NCBI RefSeq assembly: GCF_033568475.1
Contig: NC_133121.1
Location: forward strand, 129,116,375 to 129,180,374
Length of the DNA: 64,000 nt
DNA from: Henckelia pumila
Lineage: Eukaryota; Streptophyta; Magnoliopsida; Lamiales; Gesneriaceae
Direction: 5' to 3'
Part shown: positions 12,273-24,448 of the stretch, piece by piece
How positions within the stretch are numbered: position 1 is the first letter of the stretch
Layout: each line of letters starts with the position of its first letter
The notes under the pieces: generated by a model
What the model was told of the DNA's origin: nothing
The model's database searches: none
The model's input: the letters and a program-made list of their open reading frames with translations, nothing else
Translations under genes and position numbers: made by a program

Positions 12273-12424
12273 TTTCTGGGAGAGAGAGAGCTGGAGGAGC
12301 TATACGCTGTTGCGGTCTCCATGATAAGCTACATAGTAGTCAAATGTAGTCGAACTCAAATGAATTACAGGTTTTTTTATCAAATAATTTAAATAAAAAA
12401 AAAAACAAGAACAATTGTAATAAG

Positions 12425-12599
12425 AATGATGCTAAATTTGCAACAAATATAATATATAACGATATTTATATTATATTGTGAAATTTTGTTATTATATTGC
12501 TAAATTTATATTCAATATATTATGAGATTTTGATAAATGCAATTTTTTGTATTAAATGTTTTGTGTTGTACTAATTTCGTTGAACATGTAGCATTGCTC
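12425..12599. mobile_element. Small Mutator-type MITE, 175 bp
   Basis: Flanked by 10-bp direct repeats TTGTAATAAG (12415-12424 and 12600-12609). The ends are AATGATGCTAAATTT at the left and GTAGCATTGCTC at the right, imperfectly inverted. The AT-rich core contains further inverted stretches. Related by its ends to 12635-12813 and 28957-29138. Confidence 0.8.
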
Positions 12600-12634
12600 T
12601 TGTAATAAGATGGGAGGGGCCGGTTTTTCGAAAA

Positions 12635-12813
12635 GAGTGATGCTACATGTACAACGAAAATTGTACATCAATTTCTTCAACACAAAAATTTCATTCACCA
12701 TTCATTTCATGATACATTGAATATAAAATCTCGCAATATAATATCAAAATTTCACGTTATAATTGTTGTAAATATCATTGTACACGATATTTTTTGTACT
12801 TTTAGCATTATCC
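12635..12813. mobile_element. Small Mutator-type MITE, 179 bp, 35 bp from its relative
   Basis: The ends GAGTGATGCTACATGTACA and (read backwards) GGATAATGCTAAAAGTACA are inverted. The flanks TTTCGAAAA and TTTCAAAAA match at eight of nine positions, consistent with an aged 9-bp duplication. Confidence 0.75.
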
Positions 12814-12822
12814 TTTCAAAAA

Positions 12823-15390
12823 AATTTATTAGATCACCTCATTGATTAATTACGTGAAACATACAAATCTCTAACTTGACATATTTAAAAATATTTTTTA
12901 TGTTAAAAATATTATTTTTTTGCTGTAAATATGGATTTAGTTGATCCATTTCACGGATATAAATTCGTGAGACTGTTCGACTCAAATATCATAAAGGCTT
13001 ACGGGAAACGGTTTCAAACCTCGACGCTTTGAATTTATTATACAGGTTTTTTTTTTTACAGATGTTTATTTAATAATAGGGATTATAATTTATATGAATT
13101 TCAAAATCTCAAAATTTAAAGATAATAAAATTAACAACAATATTCTAATCATAAGAATAGATCTAACTCCTATGAGACGCACTCACGAATCTATATTTGT
13201 TAAATGAGTCCATCGTTCATATCCAAAGTGAAAAGTTAAATTTTTTGTATAAATTTTTTTTTATTGATTCGATAAGAGATTTGATTCGTCTCATAAATTT
13301 AATATGTGAGATTTTCTCTTATATGTTTTTGTAATAATATTACCAACGGACAATTTTTTTAAGGAACGGTAGGAAAAAATTTAGTTAAACCAAAACAAAT
13401 CCTTTGCTACAAGCCTACAACTAAGAAATACACCCAAACTATATATGATTCAATTTATATTCGATCTTTATTAGATTTTCTAAATAAGAAAATCTATTTT
13501 AAAAACTTTATCCCCCAAAAATCCCATTAAGTTGTATGTAAAACCGAAATAATTAATTGATTTTTATTTGGTTCGATTTGTATGGAAAAAAATTAGAAGG
13601 TTTCGATCTAGAAAAAAAAAATAGATCGATCGATTGCATTAAGTTGAAGCATTGATTTATATGTGGAGCCCAAAAAAATAGCCAAGAGAACAAGTGAACA
13701 CTCCAAAGGACTTGAAAGACTCGATCCACAAAACAAGTGCATGCTATAATCTTAGGAGACATGCACATGCAAGCAGATCAATGGCTCGCTTGTTTATTCT
13801 CCCTCCTTCGATTTTAATTTGTATGAATATTGTTTGAGCTTTTTCATAAATGATTCGTGGCAAACATAAGTTTTTTAAAACCTCAAATACAAATGAATAA
13901 AATATGATTGTATTTTAATATTGTTTTGTAACCTACTATTATTCTCACTTAACTCCTTATTTGTATATTTAATAGCCTTAATTGATCATATTTTAAAGTC
14001 TATTGTTAACTTTTATCGGTTGGTTTCTTCCTCCATGCATGAATCTACACCCTCACAATCTCTTCAAAGTACAGGAGACACGCTCATATTTTTGTAAATA
14101 AAAATTCGGTAGCCTTTTCTTTGGTTCAGTCTATGTACGCTGAGAGATTGACTCTCTTGTGTACATACAAGATGTTCATATATATGAGCATCTAGCTAGT
14201 AGCTAGATGGAGCCCATATATATATATATATTTTAATTTAGATGTTCTTATGAACATGTTGAGTAAAAGTAAACACGGGATATATAATATTTCAGCACAA
14301 CATAAAATGAATCATTTTGGTTCTTTTATCTACCGCAAACAATTTAAGTCCAGTCAATCCTTTCCACAAATTAAATCTAAGATTCTAAATATTTTCTCTG
14401 GGTGGCAAGAACAAGGGTTTCTTCAATTCATTGTCGATTTTCATGTGACTGTGGTAGAAAAACACGGACTGTGACATTCGGGTTTATCTTGGAACATCAC
14501 CTGCGCGGCGGCGAAAGACCGTGATGATCTTAAGACATTATAAAATTACAAAACTCCCACAGATCAGTCATTAATATCTTCTATTTTTATTGTTTCGATT
14601 TAGTTGTAAATCTGTTTCCCGTTATATATATTTACACTGTTTTAGAAAGCTGACAAATTATTCTCATTATTTAAGTCGTCTTATTTTAAGTACTCTCAGT
14701 TGGTATAAAATCCTAAATTTAGGTGAAAAAATTTGCACGGGGGGAATCATTAATTAATGATGAATTTATTATGTTCGAACATTAGATGAGTAGAAAAACA
14801 TTGTGACCACGCTTTAAGAGGGTAAATGAAATATATAACCAAATGCAAGAGAGACGCAATGAATCAAACTTAATTAATATAATAAACGATATATAATGCA
14901 TCTCCTCCAATACAATTTTTTAGTTCTGTATACCCAACAAACAAGTAAAAAATCTAGAATTTCATGTAATTTTCACCCCAAAAAAAACAATAATAATTTC
15001 AAATCAACATGATTCTGAAATTCATGAAAACGGGTCGGCCCGAGTCGTATATCTCCTGCCTAAAACCAAATTTGCATCACCAAGAGGAGACACAGACATG
15101 TAATCCTTTTTTTTTCTTTTTCTTTTTCTGATAAAAAAAATAGAATATTTTTTACATCAGCAAGTTTCTCTTTTTCTCTCTCTTTCACTCTTTCTTTTTC
15201 CTTTTGGGTTTCAAAAGTCAAAGGCTCTTCTCTATGTTACAGAATTTTACACGTTGCGATATGATAACAAAAAAATTTGTGATCTCGAGATTCTTTACGG
15301 CAATCGTCTGTGCAGCATGCCTAGAAAAAAAGAAAAATGAAAAAAGCACCTATTGTCAGAGGAAAAGTAAATCCCTTTCCCTTAACCAAG
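12823..15390. other. Intergenic
   Basis: No gene supported. The stretch includes a short TA tract near 14218-14232 and AT-rich unique sequence. The last few hundred bases before 15391 probably include the WRKY 3' UTR, and a pyrimidine-rich stretch lies at 15105-15200. Confidence 0.5.
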
Positions 15391-16721
15391 TCAACCACCG
15401 CCGCCGCCGGCGGAGGTTGTGCGCTTGTCGAGCCAAGGGAACTGTAAGCTCGCCGGGAACTGATCGTCGATACATTCTCCCGGGTCGGGCCCAGCTAAAT
15501 CCTCCAAACCCTCGAAGAAATCATCTTCCAACGCCATGTCCGAAACGCTCAAATCGTCATCCTCGACTTCTGCCAACTCCTCCTGGCTGCTCTCCAACTT
15601 TCCAGGCGTCCGAGAGAGTTCTTCTGGCGGCGACGTTGGAGGCGAGAAAGACGGTTTGTCCGGGTTTTCGGAGCTGGGATTCGCCGCCGCCGCCGTCTTC
15701 TGGCGGGTGCAGCCGGCGAGTGAGTTGCGGTGGGTGGGGATAGGGTGGTTGTGCTCTGCTGTGTAGGTGACGATGAACATTCCCGGGTCGGATCTATTCC
15801 GCTCCACTTGCTTTCTTGCCATACAGCCTTTTGAGGTGCTGCATTTATAGTATCCCCTGTTTGCCAACAACAAAAAGAGAAACCATTATCGAACACTCAA
15901 GAAACACCAACTTTCTGAAAATACATAGGCAATCATTAAAAAAAAAACCATTTTTTTTCGAAATCAATGAAAAACAAACAGAGGGGATGATTAATTAAAT
16001 GGAAAATTGAAGAAGCAAACCTTGGATAGGGTGAGCCTTTAATGGGTTTTTGCCCATATTTTCTCCAAGACCACATATCAGATGATAAGTTCTCCACCGG
16101 GACATGACAAACCCTCTTCAAATTGTTCTTCCTACACAAAAAAAAAAAAAAAAAGAAACTAAAACTCAGAGCCAAGAAATTAATTATTTCAAAGCTATAA
16201 ATTCCAACTTCAATTGTACGAATTTTTTACCTTCTTTTGGCAGCCCTCGAACTAGGATTCTGCGGAACAGTAGTAGATTTTGATGCATTAGCAACAGATA
16301 TTGGTAGCTGCTTTTGCGTGATCTGTGTCTGTTGGAGTAGTTGCTGATGCTGCTGTTGCTCTGAAGATGAGAGCCCTTGAAAGGTACCCCCAAGAACAGA
16401 GAGCGGTGAAATGGGTAAACTTTTTGGAGAGAGAACCGATCGTATTTGCGGAGCTGGCTGCAGTGATCTTTGAAAAAAGGCCGGTTTGCAGAGATCGTGC
16501 AGGTCTTCAATGAAACTCTCCCTCCTGGGCTGAAACAGATCTTGACAGTAAGCGGCGGAAGTATTGTTATTATAACTTTGTTGGAAATTGGCGGTAAAAA
16601 GATCATCCGAGGGAGCTGGGATTGCGGCGGCGGCGGCGGCCGTAGAAGTGGTGGCGGTGGTGGAGGAGGAGGCGGAGCCGCAGCCTCTTACCACTGCGTG
16701 CAGATCCCAATCTTCCTCCAT
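15391..16721 (-). CDS. WRKY22: WRKY transcription factor, group IIe (WRKY22/27/29 clade)
   Basis: Three exons (16721-16231, 16131-16021, 15856-15391) give 355 aa. The start is the ATG at 16721, because the clade-typical [10 protein letters not shown] follows at once; the frame is open further upstream but without conservation. The WRKY domain has WRKYGQK at 186-192 and the zinc ligands C206, C212, H236, H238 (C-x5-C-x23-H-x-H), diagnostic of group II. The second intron splits the Arg codon in YPR/GYY, the conserved 'R-type' intron. The C-terminus is acidic with the clade motif LSVSD...[11 protein letters not shown] Gln-rich stretch lies at about 125-145 and an Ala run near the N-terminus. WRKY22-type factors bind W-boxes and act downstream of MAP kinases in pattern-triggered immunity. 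WRKY22 is the best guess; WRKY27 or 29 orthology is not excluded. Confidence 0.93.
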
Positions 16722-16845
16722 TTTCTCTGCTTCTTTGGGGTCAGATATGAAAAGACAAAAGAAGGCGCTGACTTTTGGAGGTGTGGGAGAGAAGTGGTGC
16801 AAAAAAGAATAATGTAGGGTTTCTATGAAAAGAAAACTATTTTAA

Positions 16846-16856
16846 TTTATATATAA
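16846..16856 (-). promoter_or_regulatory. Candidate TATA box of the WRKY gene
   Basis: TATATAAATT on the minus strand, about 130 bp upstream of the ATG at 16721. Confidence 0.45.
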
Positions 16857-17379
16857 TTATGGAGAGCTTTTGAGCACTTATGGTTGACAAATGTTGCCCC
16901 CCAACGATTCACTCCTTTTCAGTATGAAATGAAATTATATATGTTTTTCATTCCATTATTATTTAATCTCATATATATATTTCTATTGCTTATATTTATT
17001 GTATTTACCATTTATTTAAGTTGATTTAACTATTTTCTTTGCTCGAGATAAGCGCGTCTGGAGTTTATGCTCAAGTTTCGTCGGTTGTATGCGAACAATT
17101 TTATTTTTTGGTATTATAATTTATTATAATTTGATATCTTATATACTTGTACTAAAAAAAGAAGGTATGCAGAAAATTATAAGAAATATAAGAATAACAT
17201 TAATTATTAAACTTGCACAAACTTTAATTATGTTTTCTTATCTAAAATATTTAAGAAATATAAATCAAATTATTTTTCCAACTATTTTGAAAAGGATAGA
17301 TATCGTAAATTATTTTTGATCGATTGGGGGGAAAAAAAGTTGATGATAATAGATATTTGAATCAGATGCTCTAGTTTGG

Positions 17380-17399
17380 TTGACTTTTCTTAAAGTCAA
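17380..17399. promoter_or_regulatory. Inverted pair of W-boxes upstream of the WRKY gene
   Basis: TTGACT on the plus strand (17380-17385) and AGTCAA (17394-17399), which is TTGACT on the minus strand, are separated by eight bases about 660 bp upstream of the WRKY start. A further TGTCAA lies near 17433 and a single TTGAC near 16882. W-boxes are WRKY binding sites, so auto- or cross-regulation is a reasonable inference. Confidence 0.5.
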
Positions 17400-17517
17400 A
17401 GAGGTGATATAGAATCGAAAGTCCACGCGGTTTTGTCAAATTACATTAATAAATGGAAACAGAGTGCATAGTGCTTCGTGTGCAGTACTTGCCGACACAT
17501 AGAAAGGAGGCACAGCC

Positions 17518-17523
17518 ACGTGG
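17518..17523. promoter_or_regulatory. G-box CACGTG
   Basis: Perfect CACGTG about 800 bp upstream of the WRKY start, in the context GCCACGTGGG. G-boxes bind bZIP and bHLH factors. The distance makes assignment to this gene uncertain. Confidence 0.35.
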
Positions 17524-17529
17524 GTGCCT

Positions 17530-19985
17530 TCTTCTCTCTAAAATTTATTCTTCTTTATTTTTTTTAAGTATAATCTCTAAAAAATTTAGGAAAAATGACT
17601 ATGAATCATCTTTTATATGTTAATTTTGTAGATAGATATCTTATTCAAATTGATCTATAAAATTTTATTATATTTCATTATATATCAATATCACGAATAT
17701 ATATATTCACGAGAATGTATCACAAAAATTATATCCCACATTTTAATATATAATGTTTTCGATGCCTTAATTATATGGATTTCTTTTCTGTTTCTGATTA
17801 TTCAATATGCAATTTAATTTCAACATATAACATCACTTTTTATTTTTTAATAATAAAATATTATATCAAACAAGTATTTGAAAATTTGCAATTATTATTT
17901 AATTAAATTAAATAAAAATAACATTTTAATTTTATTTTTTTCAATTGTTTTAATAATATATGTAAAAAAACAAATAAATTTATATATCTTGCAGGAAACA
18001 TTGGGAATGAATAACAAGTACCAAATATTTTATACGAGTTTGACCTTTTCCACGAAAATCAACGGCTTTGCACAGTAAAGAGCATGTGATCGACGGCTGC
18101 CGGGTGGTGGCGTGCATGACATAAGAACGAGGACAGCGTGACGTCTATGTATATCATAGCTACTTATTTTATTCAATAAATTTTTTTAATATGTTTTTTT
18201 ATAAGATGTGAATCATAGTCGTTATTTTTTGTGTGCACTGTTATTTTGTTATGTTTTTTTGACATCATGCATGCTCTGAATTTAACTGTTTGCGATTATT
18301 TTACATCCACATTTAATTCTTGTCTAAATATGATTGAAATATTATTTTAAGGTCATTTGTTTTACAAAAAACACAAAAAATTTTATGTGACGATCTCACG
18401 AGTCAATTTTATAAAACAGATAATCTATTCATTTAATTATAAATATAAATTGAGTCTACATTAATTTATTCATAAGTCGACGCAGTCTGATTGGTTTGAA
18501 ATGAAATAATATTAAGTAAGAGTTTATGACATAAGAAAAATGTTTGAAAAGATCAACGACGGATAATTGATAATTAATGATAAACGAGTCAATTTAATGC
18601 GTTTGGAAGAATAAAATAGGAGTCGTTGTATGGTGGGAGTGGAGTCCCGTATGGTCAAAACCGCCAAAAGAAATTTAAAGGGGACATGTCGTTCTTCAAA
18701 TTGTGTATAATAATATGGCGGTGACGACACATCACATTTGTTTAGTTTACAGCAGAATCGAGAATGAGTCGTGAGATAAGATAAAATACGCGAAAATTAT
18801 GGATTTAATCAAGGGTGACAAAATTTAAAAATACGTTGATGGAATGACAAAATTTACAGATTAGGTAGGCCGACCTATAAATAATTTATAGTGATCGGAG
18901 CACATGCGTTACATGTGTGTAAAATTTATATTTGTTAGTTGAATACGTATATTATTTTAAAATATCAAAGGTATTTATGTCTACATAAGTTTATGACCAA
19001 AAATAGTTATTTTAAAGGGTTAAGACATTATAAGATAGTAAGATTAGCGAGTTTGACACGAGTAAATGAGTAATGCGTGTGATAAGTACAAAATATGAAA
19101 ATGGAATGTTTTTAAAATTTTTTAAAAAAATCTAAATTAGAGTTATGAACTTTGAAATCGAACAAAATTAAAATGACAAGAGATGGATGAAAGAGATTTG
19201 TTAATATGTAATTGAATTATTATGTAAAGACTTCACTCACGTGTCAACAGTTGGTAAGTATGAAGAGTTTAACTTTAACATGTGTTGTGTGCTTATACAA
19301 TGTGGTTTTGCGTACATACGTTTTGTGTTTGTACGATTCATTTTTGCATACACATTTGCGTTCATATACAGTTCGTTTTAAAAAAAAAATTGTAGAAAAT
19401 AACAATATATTAAATCATTTTAAAAAAAATTTAAAAAAGAGGTCACACTAACTTGATGTGGCCTCATGCACGCTTAATATAATAGAAGAGATTGTGCCAG
19501 TATTGTGATAAAAAAATATATATGATTCACAAAATTATTGTTCACTGTGATTCTCCTAGCTAAAAATGTTTTTAAATTTCTTTAAAAAAATATTGATTTT
19601 ACAAGAAAAGTACTCGACACCAAAAAACATGATATAAACAAAAGAGCGTGTCTCACGTGCAACGACGAATCTCTATTTGAAAAATATAACAATATAATCT
19701 ATATATACAGTAAAAAATAATTGTTTTACATAAAATGATAATATTTTATGTTCAATATACGTAATATATTTAATATCGACATAAAAATTAATATTTTCAT
19801 CATATCGAAATATATTACATGAATATTTCTTCGTAATATGACCGACAAAAAATGATATTTTATGGTGAATAAACATTGTAAGCATAAAGCGTAATATTTT
19901 TCATTGGTCAATACGAAAATCTATCTAACAATTTTAAGTCCGAAAAAATGGCCTCGCAATTTTTTTTGTTTACACAAAAAATATA

Positions 19986-20024
<39 letters not shown>

Positions 20025-20548
20025 AAGATATGTGCACATAATTACAGGTGTTAAATCATTACATAGCTAATTAATAGAACCGAGTCTTTTCCAGGTAAAA
20101 TGCGAAATATAATTCAAATCTTATAAATGAAAGAGGCAAATACAAGTCTTGGTGTCATTTGGGTCTGTATATGACTCTATGCTAGCATACGGGCACTACT
20201 CATATACTGCAACCAAAAGTTTAATTTTTTTCAATGTTCATCTCACATGAAAAAAAAATAAAAAATCATTAGATCCCGAGAATATAGCAACATAGACAAA
20301 ACCGTATCATTCTGTTAAAGTTTCGGTCCTCTGTATATAAATTCGATTGTAAAAGGTGGGGAATGAAGAGCGGAAATTACCCAAGTGCCCATCGTTTGTT
20401 GGATAAATGAAATTTCTTTTTATCCATGTTTAGTATATGTTAGTTCAAATGTCATGATTATCATGAAAGTTATGCGCATTTCACAGATACAAGAAGGAGG
20501 TAAAAGGGTTTGTCGTCTCAACATTAATTAATAATTGTAATTTTTCGA
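17530..20548. other. Intergenic, very AT-rich
   Basis: No gene supported. It contains an (AT)n microsatellite (19982-20021). The open frames lack domains or splice-consistent neighbours. Confidence 0.5.
19982..20021. repeat. (AT)n microsatellite
   Basis: Nearly pure AT dinucleotide tract of about 40 bp. Confidence 0.9.
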
Positions 20549-21641
20549 GTAAATATTAGGGGTGTTCATTCGAGCGGTTTGGACCGAACTGAACCGAAAT
20601 TTCGGTTCTCCGAAAAGCCAAACCGAAAACCGAACCGAACTTGGCGGTTCGGTTCGGTTTTTAACCGAAATTATTTTGGTTTTTCGGTTCGGTTTTTTGG
20701 TTTTTAAAAAAAAAAAAAAATTTTGAACTTTTTTTTTTTCTAAAAATCGGTTTTTGTGAAAAAAATATTAAAATAATTTTTTAAAAAAAAAACTAAATAT
20801 TTTTAGTTATTCGAATAATTTTTTGGAAAAAATTAATGGTTAAATCAAATATTTGTGATTTAATACTTCGAAAAATATATTTGAAAATAACTGCATTTCA
20901 AACAAAAAAAATTGATAACGTTTTTAATTTCAATAATAATAATTTTTGAATTTATAAAAATAATGTAATATATAATGCAAATATGTGTATATATAATATA
21001 ATAAAATAACTTCATTAATTTTTAATTATTTCTATTTCAAAAATCAATATTTTTAAAAATCACTAAATCAATATATTTTTCAAGTTGAATCCACAATTCA
21101 AGTATGTTTGAATAATTAGATAACTAATTAAGTGGGGTGTATTCAATTCAGAGATTTAATGACTTTCAGTGACGTTTTTTAATAATAGACTTTTATGGAG
21201 TTGATAGACTTTTGTAGATTCTCACAGATTTCTAAACAGAATTCCATGGATTCCAAACAGAATTCCATGGATTCCAATAGACTTCTTGTACGACTTTTGT
21301 AGACATTTTTTGACCTTTTCATTTAATTACGTGAAATCAATTATCTACTTTAATGATCAACTAATATATCTTTGAATTATTTTATATATATAATATCTTC
21401 ATTAAAATAATTTTTTTATTATCAACGTAAATAAAATTCATTTAACATTTTAACAAATAATCAATCAATTCACAACTCATTTCAATATTTTCCTAAAAAG
21501 TATTAATAAACGTAATTTATTAATTAATGAATATTTTTTAATAAAATATAATATAATTTTTTTAAATCAAAATTAGCTTAAAAAATAAAAATAGTATGAT
21601 AACTTTAACAAAATTTCAACAAATTTTATTTAAAAAAAATT

Positions 21642-22504
21642 CTAATTGATATTGACAACATGTTCAACATCGCTCCACATTTGATTTGCTATAGCATCTC
21701 TCCACGCATTAGCATTTGCCCGCTGTTGTTCTTGTGTGTCAAATAATTGATCAAAATTTCCATCTTCGTAAACTTGTTCTGATGAAGATGGTAGAACTTC
21801 AGTCTCAGTTTCAACTGGAAATTCATCAGAACGACACTCCCTGCGAAGAAAATTGTGTAATCCAGCACATGCCAATACAAGATCCGTCTGTGTTTTAAAG
21901 TGAAACGGAGGAGCTGTTTTGAATATTTTGAATCGCGATTTAAATATGCCAAAGATCCTTTCTATTACGTTCCTCAAAGAAGCATGACGAAGATTGAACA
22001 ACTCTTTTGCATCTTCAGGGTGACGACCTTGGCCAGTGAATTCTTGGAGATGATAACGCACACCACGAAAAGGAGCCAAAAATTGACGTCGATTTGGATA
22101 TCCACCATCCACTAAAAAGAATTTACCTGTCAACCCATATTTATAGGATCAAGTGAATAATGCATATAATATATAATCTTGAAAAATATAAATAAACTAG
22201 AAACATTATTTTAAAAAGTACCTTGTGGCACTTTGAGCCCATTATTTCTTGATAAAGCATCTGTCAATACGCTTAAATCATGTGCAGATCCCTCCCATCC
22301 ACTGAGCACATATATGAATTCTAAATCAAAATTACACGCTGCCTAAACATTTTGAGAAATCGTCCCATGACGATTATGATAACTGTTAGTATCACGACCA
22401 AACACCGTGGCTGGAATATGAGTACCATCAATAGCTCCGATGCAATCCTACAATAACAACAACAATAATAACAACAATAACAACAACAACAACAACAACA
22501 ACAA

Positions 22505-22576
<72 letters not shown>

Positions 22577-23175
22577 GAACAACAACAACAATAACAACGC
22601 AAATAATTTCATTACTTACGTACTTTGAAGTAAGGATAAAATCTTGTACTCTCTCTTATTTTTTCTGGCACTGCAGCTCCAGGTTTAACCATCATATCTG
22701 CTACAATGCTATGTAATGCTTTCAACACCTTGTTGAAGTTTTGGCTTGTATTGTAGTGTGAACGATCAAATGTTTTACGAATCAAGCAGTATCGAGTATT
22801 ATGACCGACCACGAGTAAAAACACAGCAAGCATTTCTTCAACACAAATGTATCTTGTGTCTTGCAAATGTGTTTTCTCTCTAAGGATGTTGCTCAATTTT
22901 AAAAATACATCGGGATACATTCTATAAATTTCTCGAAAATTTGTTGGATCTTCTTTTAATATTTTATGAATATAATTATCCCCCCTTGAAGTTATTGGTC
23001 GTCTATTTAAAGGGCGATGGACACATTCACAATGCATGGTAGATATATGTTTAGTAAACGTATAGAGGTTACCACGAACTTCCATCAACAAATACCCAAT
23101 AGTTTCATGTAATTCTTCTTCGAATTCTTCTTCTTCCATTTGCTCTTCTACCTCATTCACATTCATATTTGACAT
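21642..23175 (-). pseudogene. Harbinger transposase (DDE_Tnp_4, plant HARBI1-like), one in-frame stop
   Basis: Three exons are inferred: 23175-22624, 22447-22222 and 22126-21642, about 420 codons. Exon 1 has the N-terminal DUF8040-like helical region (IHKILKEDP, MYPDVF). Exon 2 opens with IDGTH, the first catalytic Asp. Exon 3 carries VDGGYPN with the second Asp and NVIERIFG with the catalytic Glu. All three catalytic residues are intact. A TAG codon interrupts exon 2 at 22343-22345, where relatives have a sense codon before AACNF. The splice sites are good GT-AG signals and phases agree. Intron 1 (22623-22448) is almost all ATT/GTT trinucleotide repeat. The enzyme would act in the nucleus on the element's own ends together with the Myb-like partner. 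Confidence 0.88.
22449..22600. repeat. Compound (AAC)n/(AAT)n microsatellite filling a transposase intron
   Basis: About 150 bp of AAC, AAT and ACA trinucleotides, the central part being pure AAT units. It lies wholly within transposase intron 1, and only the splice signals are outside it. The Asn-run and Tyr-run open frames over it are artefacts. Confidence 0.95.
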
Positions 23176-23399
23176 TTAAATAAAATACCTGATATCAAAC
23201 AACAAATTCAAATGAAAAAAAACTATAAATTTATGAAAAAACCATTCTTATATATCAAACATGATGTATTCAAGAAACAACTAAAAACTTATATAAATAA
23301 ACCAAAATTCAAGAGTTTGCAACTAAATCAATAATTTAAAAACAATTCAAACAAGAATAACACGGTGTAACTCAGTATTAATCATGTTTCAAAACGTAC

Positions 23400-24448
23400 T
23401 TATTCTTCCAATTTATACTCTATCCATCCCGAACGCTCTTCAACTGTCATTTTTATGAAATCCATCTTTTTTGATCTGGTATTAAGTAAATCAAGAACCT
23501 TGTATCGAGTACGATTATCCAAATTTGGGACCTCCTTGATAGCATCCCAACAAGTGTCACCTGCATTCCCTATTGATTCTATCTTAGAAACTACCTTCTC
23601 AAGACTGTGGGAGAACTCGTGCATAACATTTGGGTTAATACTCTTGCATGTGGTTGATTTTCCTTCAAAATCAGTCCTATCTCGTTTCTTACTTGTTGGT
23701 GGAACCTCTAAACTTATGGGATGAGAAGGTAATGGTGAAACAGAGTCCTCGAGAAATGGAGGCTGATATGAAGATTCTTGTCTGTCGCCTTGCACGAAAT
23801 ATTCACCAGTATTGTGATCATACACATAATCATCTAATAAACTAGTTCCCCTATTTTCTTCTATCTCAACTGTTCTTGATTCATTGTCATCTCCTGATCC
23901 ATTTGAGTGTTTTCCTGTAGCAGTGCCATTGCCAACAACAATTTTCAATTCTTCATAATCCTCAAAAGTGTCTGTCCGATAATATTCATGTCTAGGATGA
24001 GACTGATAAAGAGGAAAAAAAATAACATTTAGTGTTAAAGCTAGTTTAAGTATAACTGTAAATATAAATTTTACTTTTCAAACTCGAAGACTCTCACCTT
24101 GAAATAATCATCCCATACTTCATCATTAGCCGTGAATTTTTTTGTCACAGGGTCCCATCCAAAACCAGAGTTATGACGCATAAGCTTAGAATAACTAGCG
24201 TATCTTTGTTTGAACCACTTCAAACGACTTTGATATTGTGTCATAGTTTTTCCACACCCAAGCTTGTCATTCAATGCAGGAAGTATTTTTGTTTCTACGG
24301 TTTTTTTGCTAAATACTCCATTCTTATCGCGCCATCCTCGCATGGCAGCATCAACCATGATTTTTAGCAATTCATTGCTCTCTTCGGCGGTCCACACATT
24401 ATATTTTGCTTGAGAATCTCCCATTGATAATGTGACTTGAGTATGCAC
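23400..24448 (-). CDS. Harbinger Myb/SANT-like DNA-binding protein
   Basis: Two exons (24448-24098 and 24002-23400) give about 317 aa. The N-terminal half holds a Myb/SANT-like domain of the PF12776 kind: WTAEESNELLKIMVDAAMRG near residues 19-38, then KTMTQYQSRLKWFKQRY and a closing SGFGWDPVTKKFTANDEVWDDYFK. The C-terminal half is Ser- and acid-rich with a basic KKRDR patch, and ends in a helical region. In Harbinger elements this second protein helps transposase enter the nucleus and recruits it to the subterminal ends. A second Met lies at residue 9 and could be the true start. The frame looks intact, unlike the transposase. Confidence 0.85.

Noticed and set aside
13553-14474. Possible small genes between the MITE pair and the WRKY gene
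   Set aside because: Short AT-rich frames with no conserved motif or splice-consistent partners.
22321-22628. Poly-Tyr and poly-Asn open frames
   Set aside because: Translations of the AAT/AAC microsatellite in a transposase intron.
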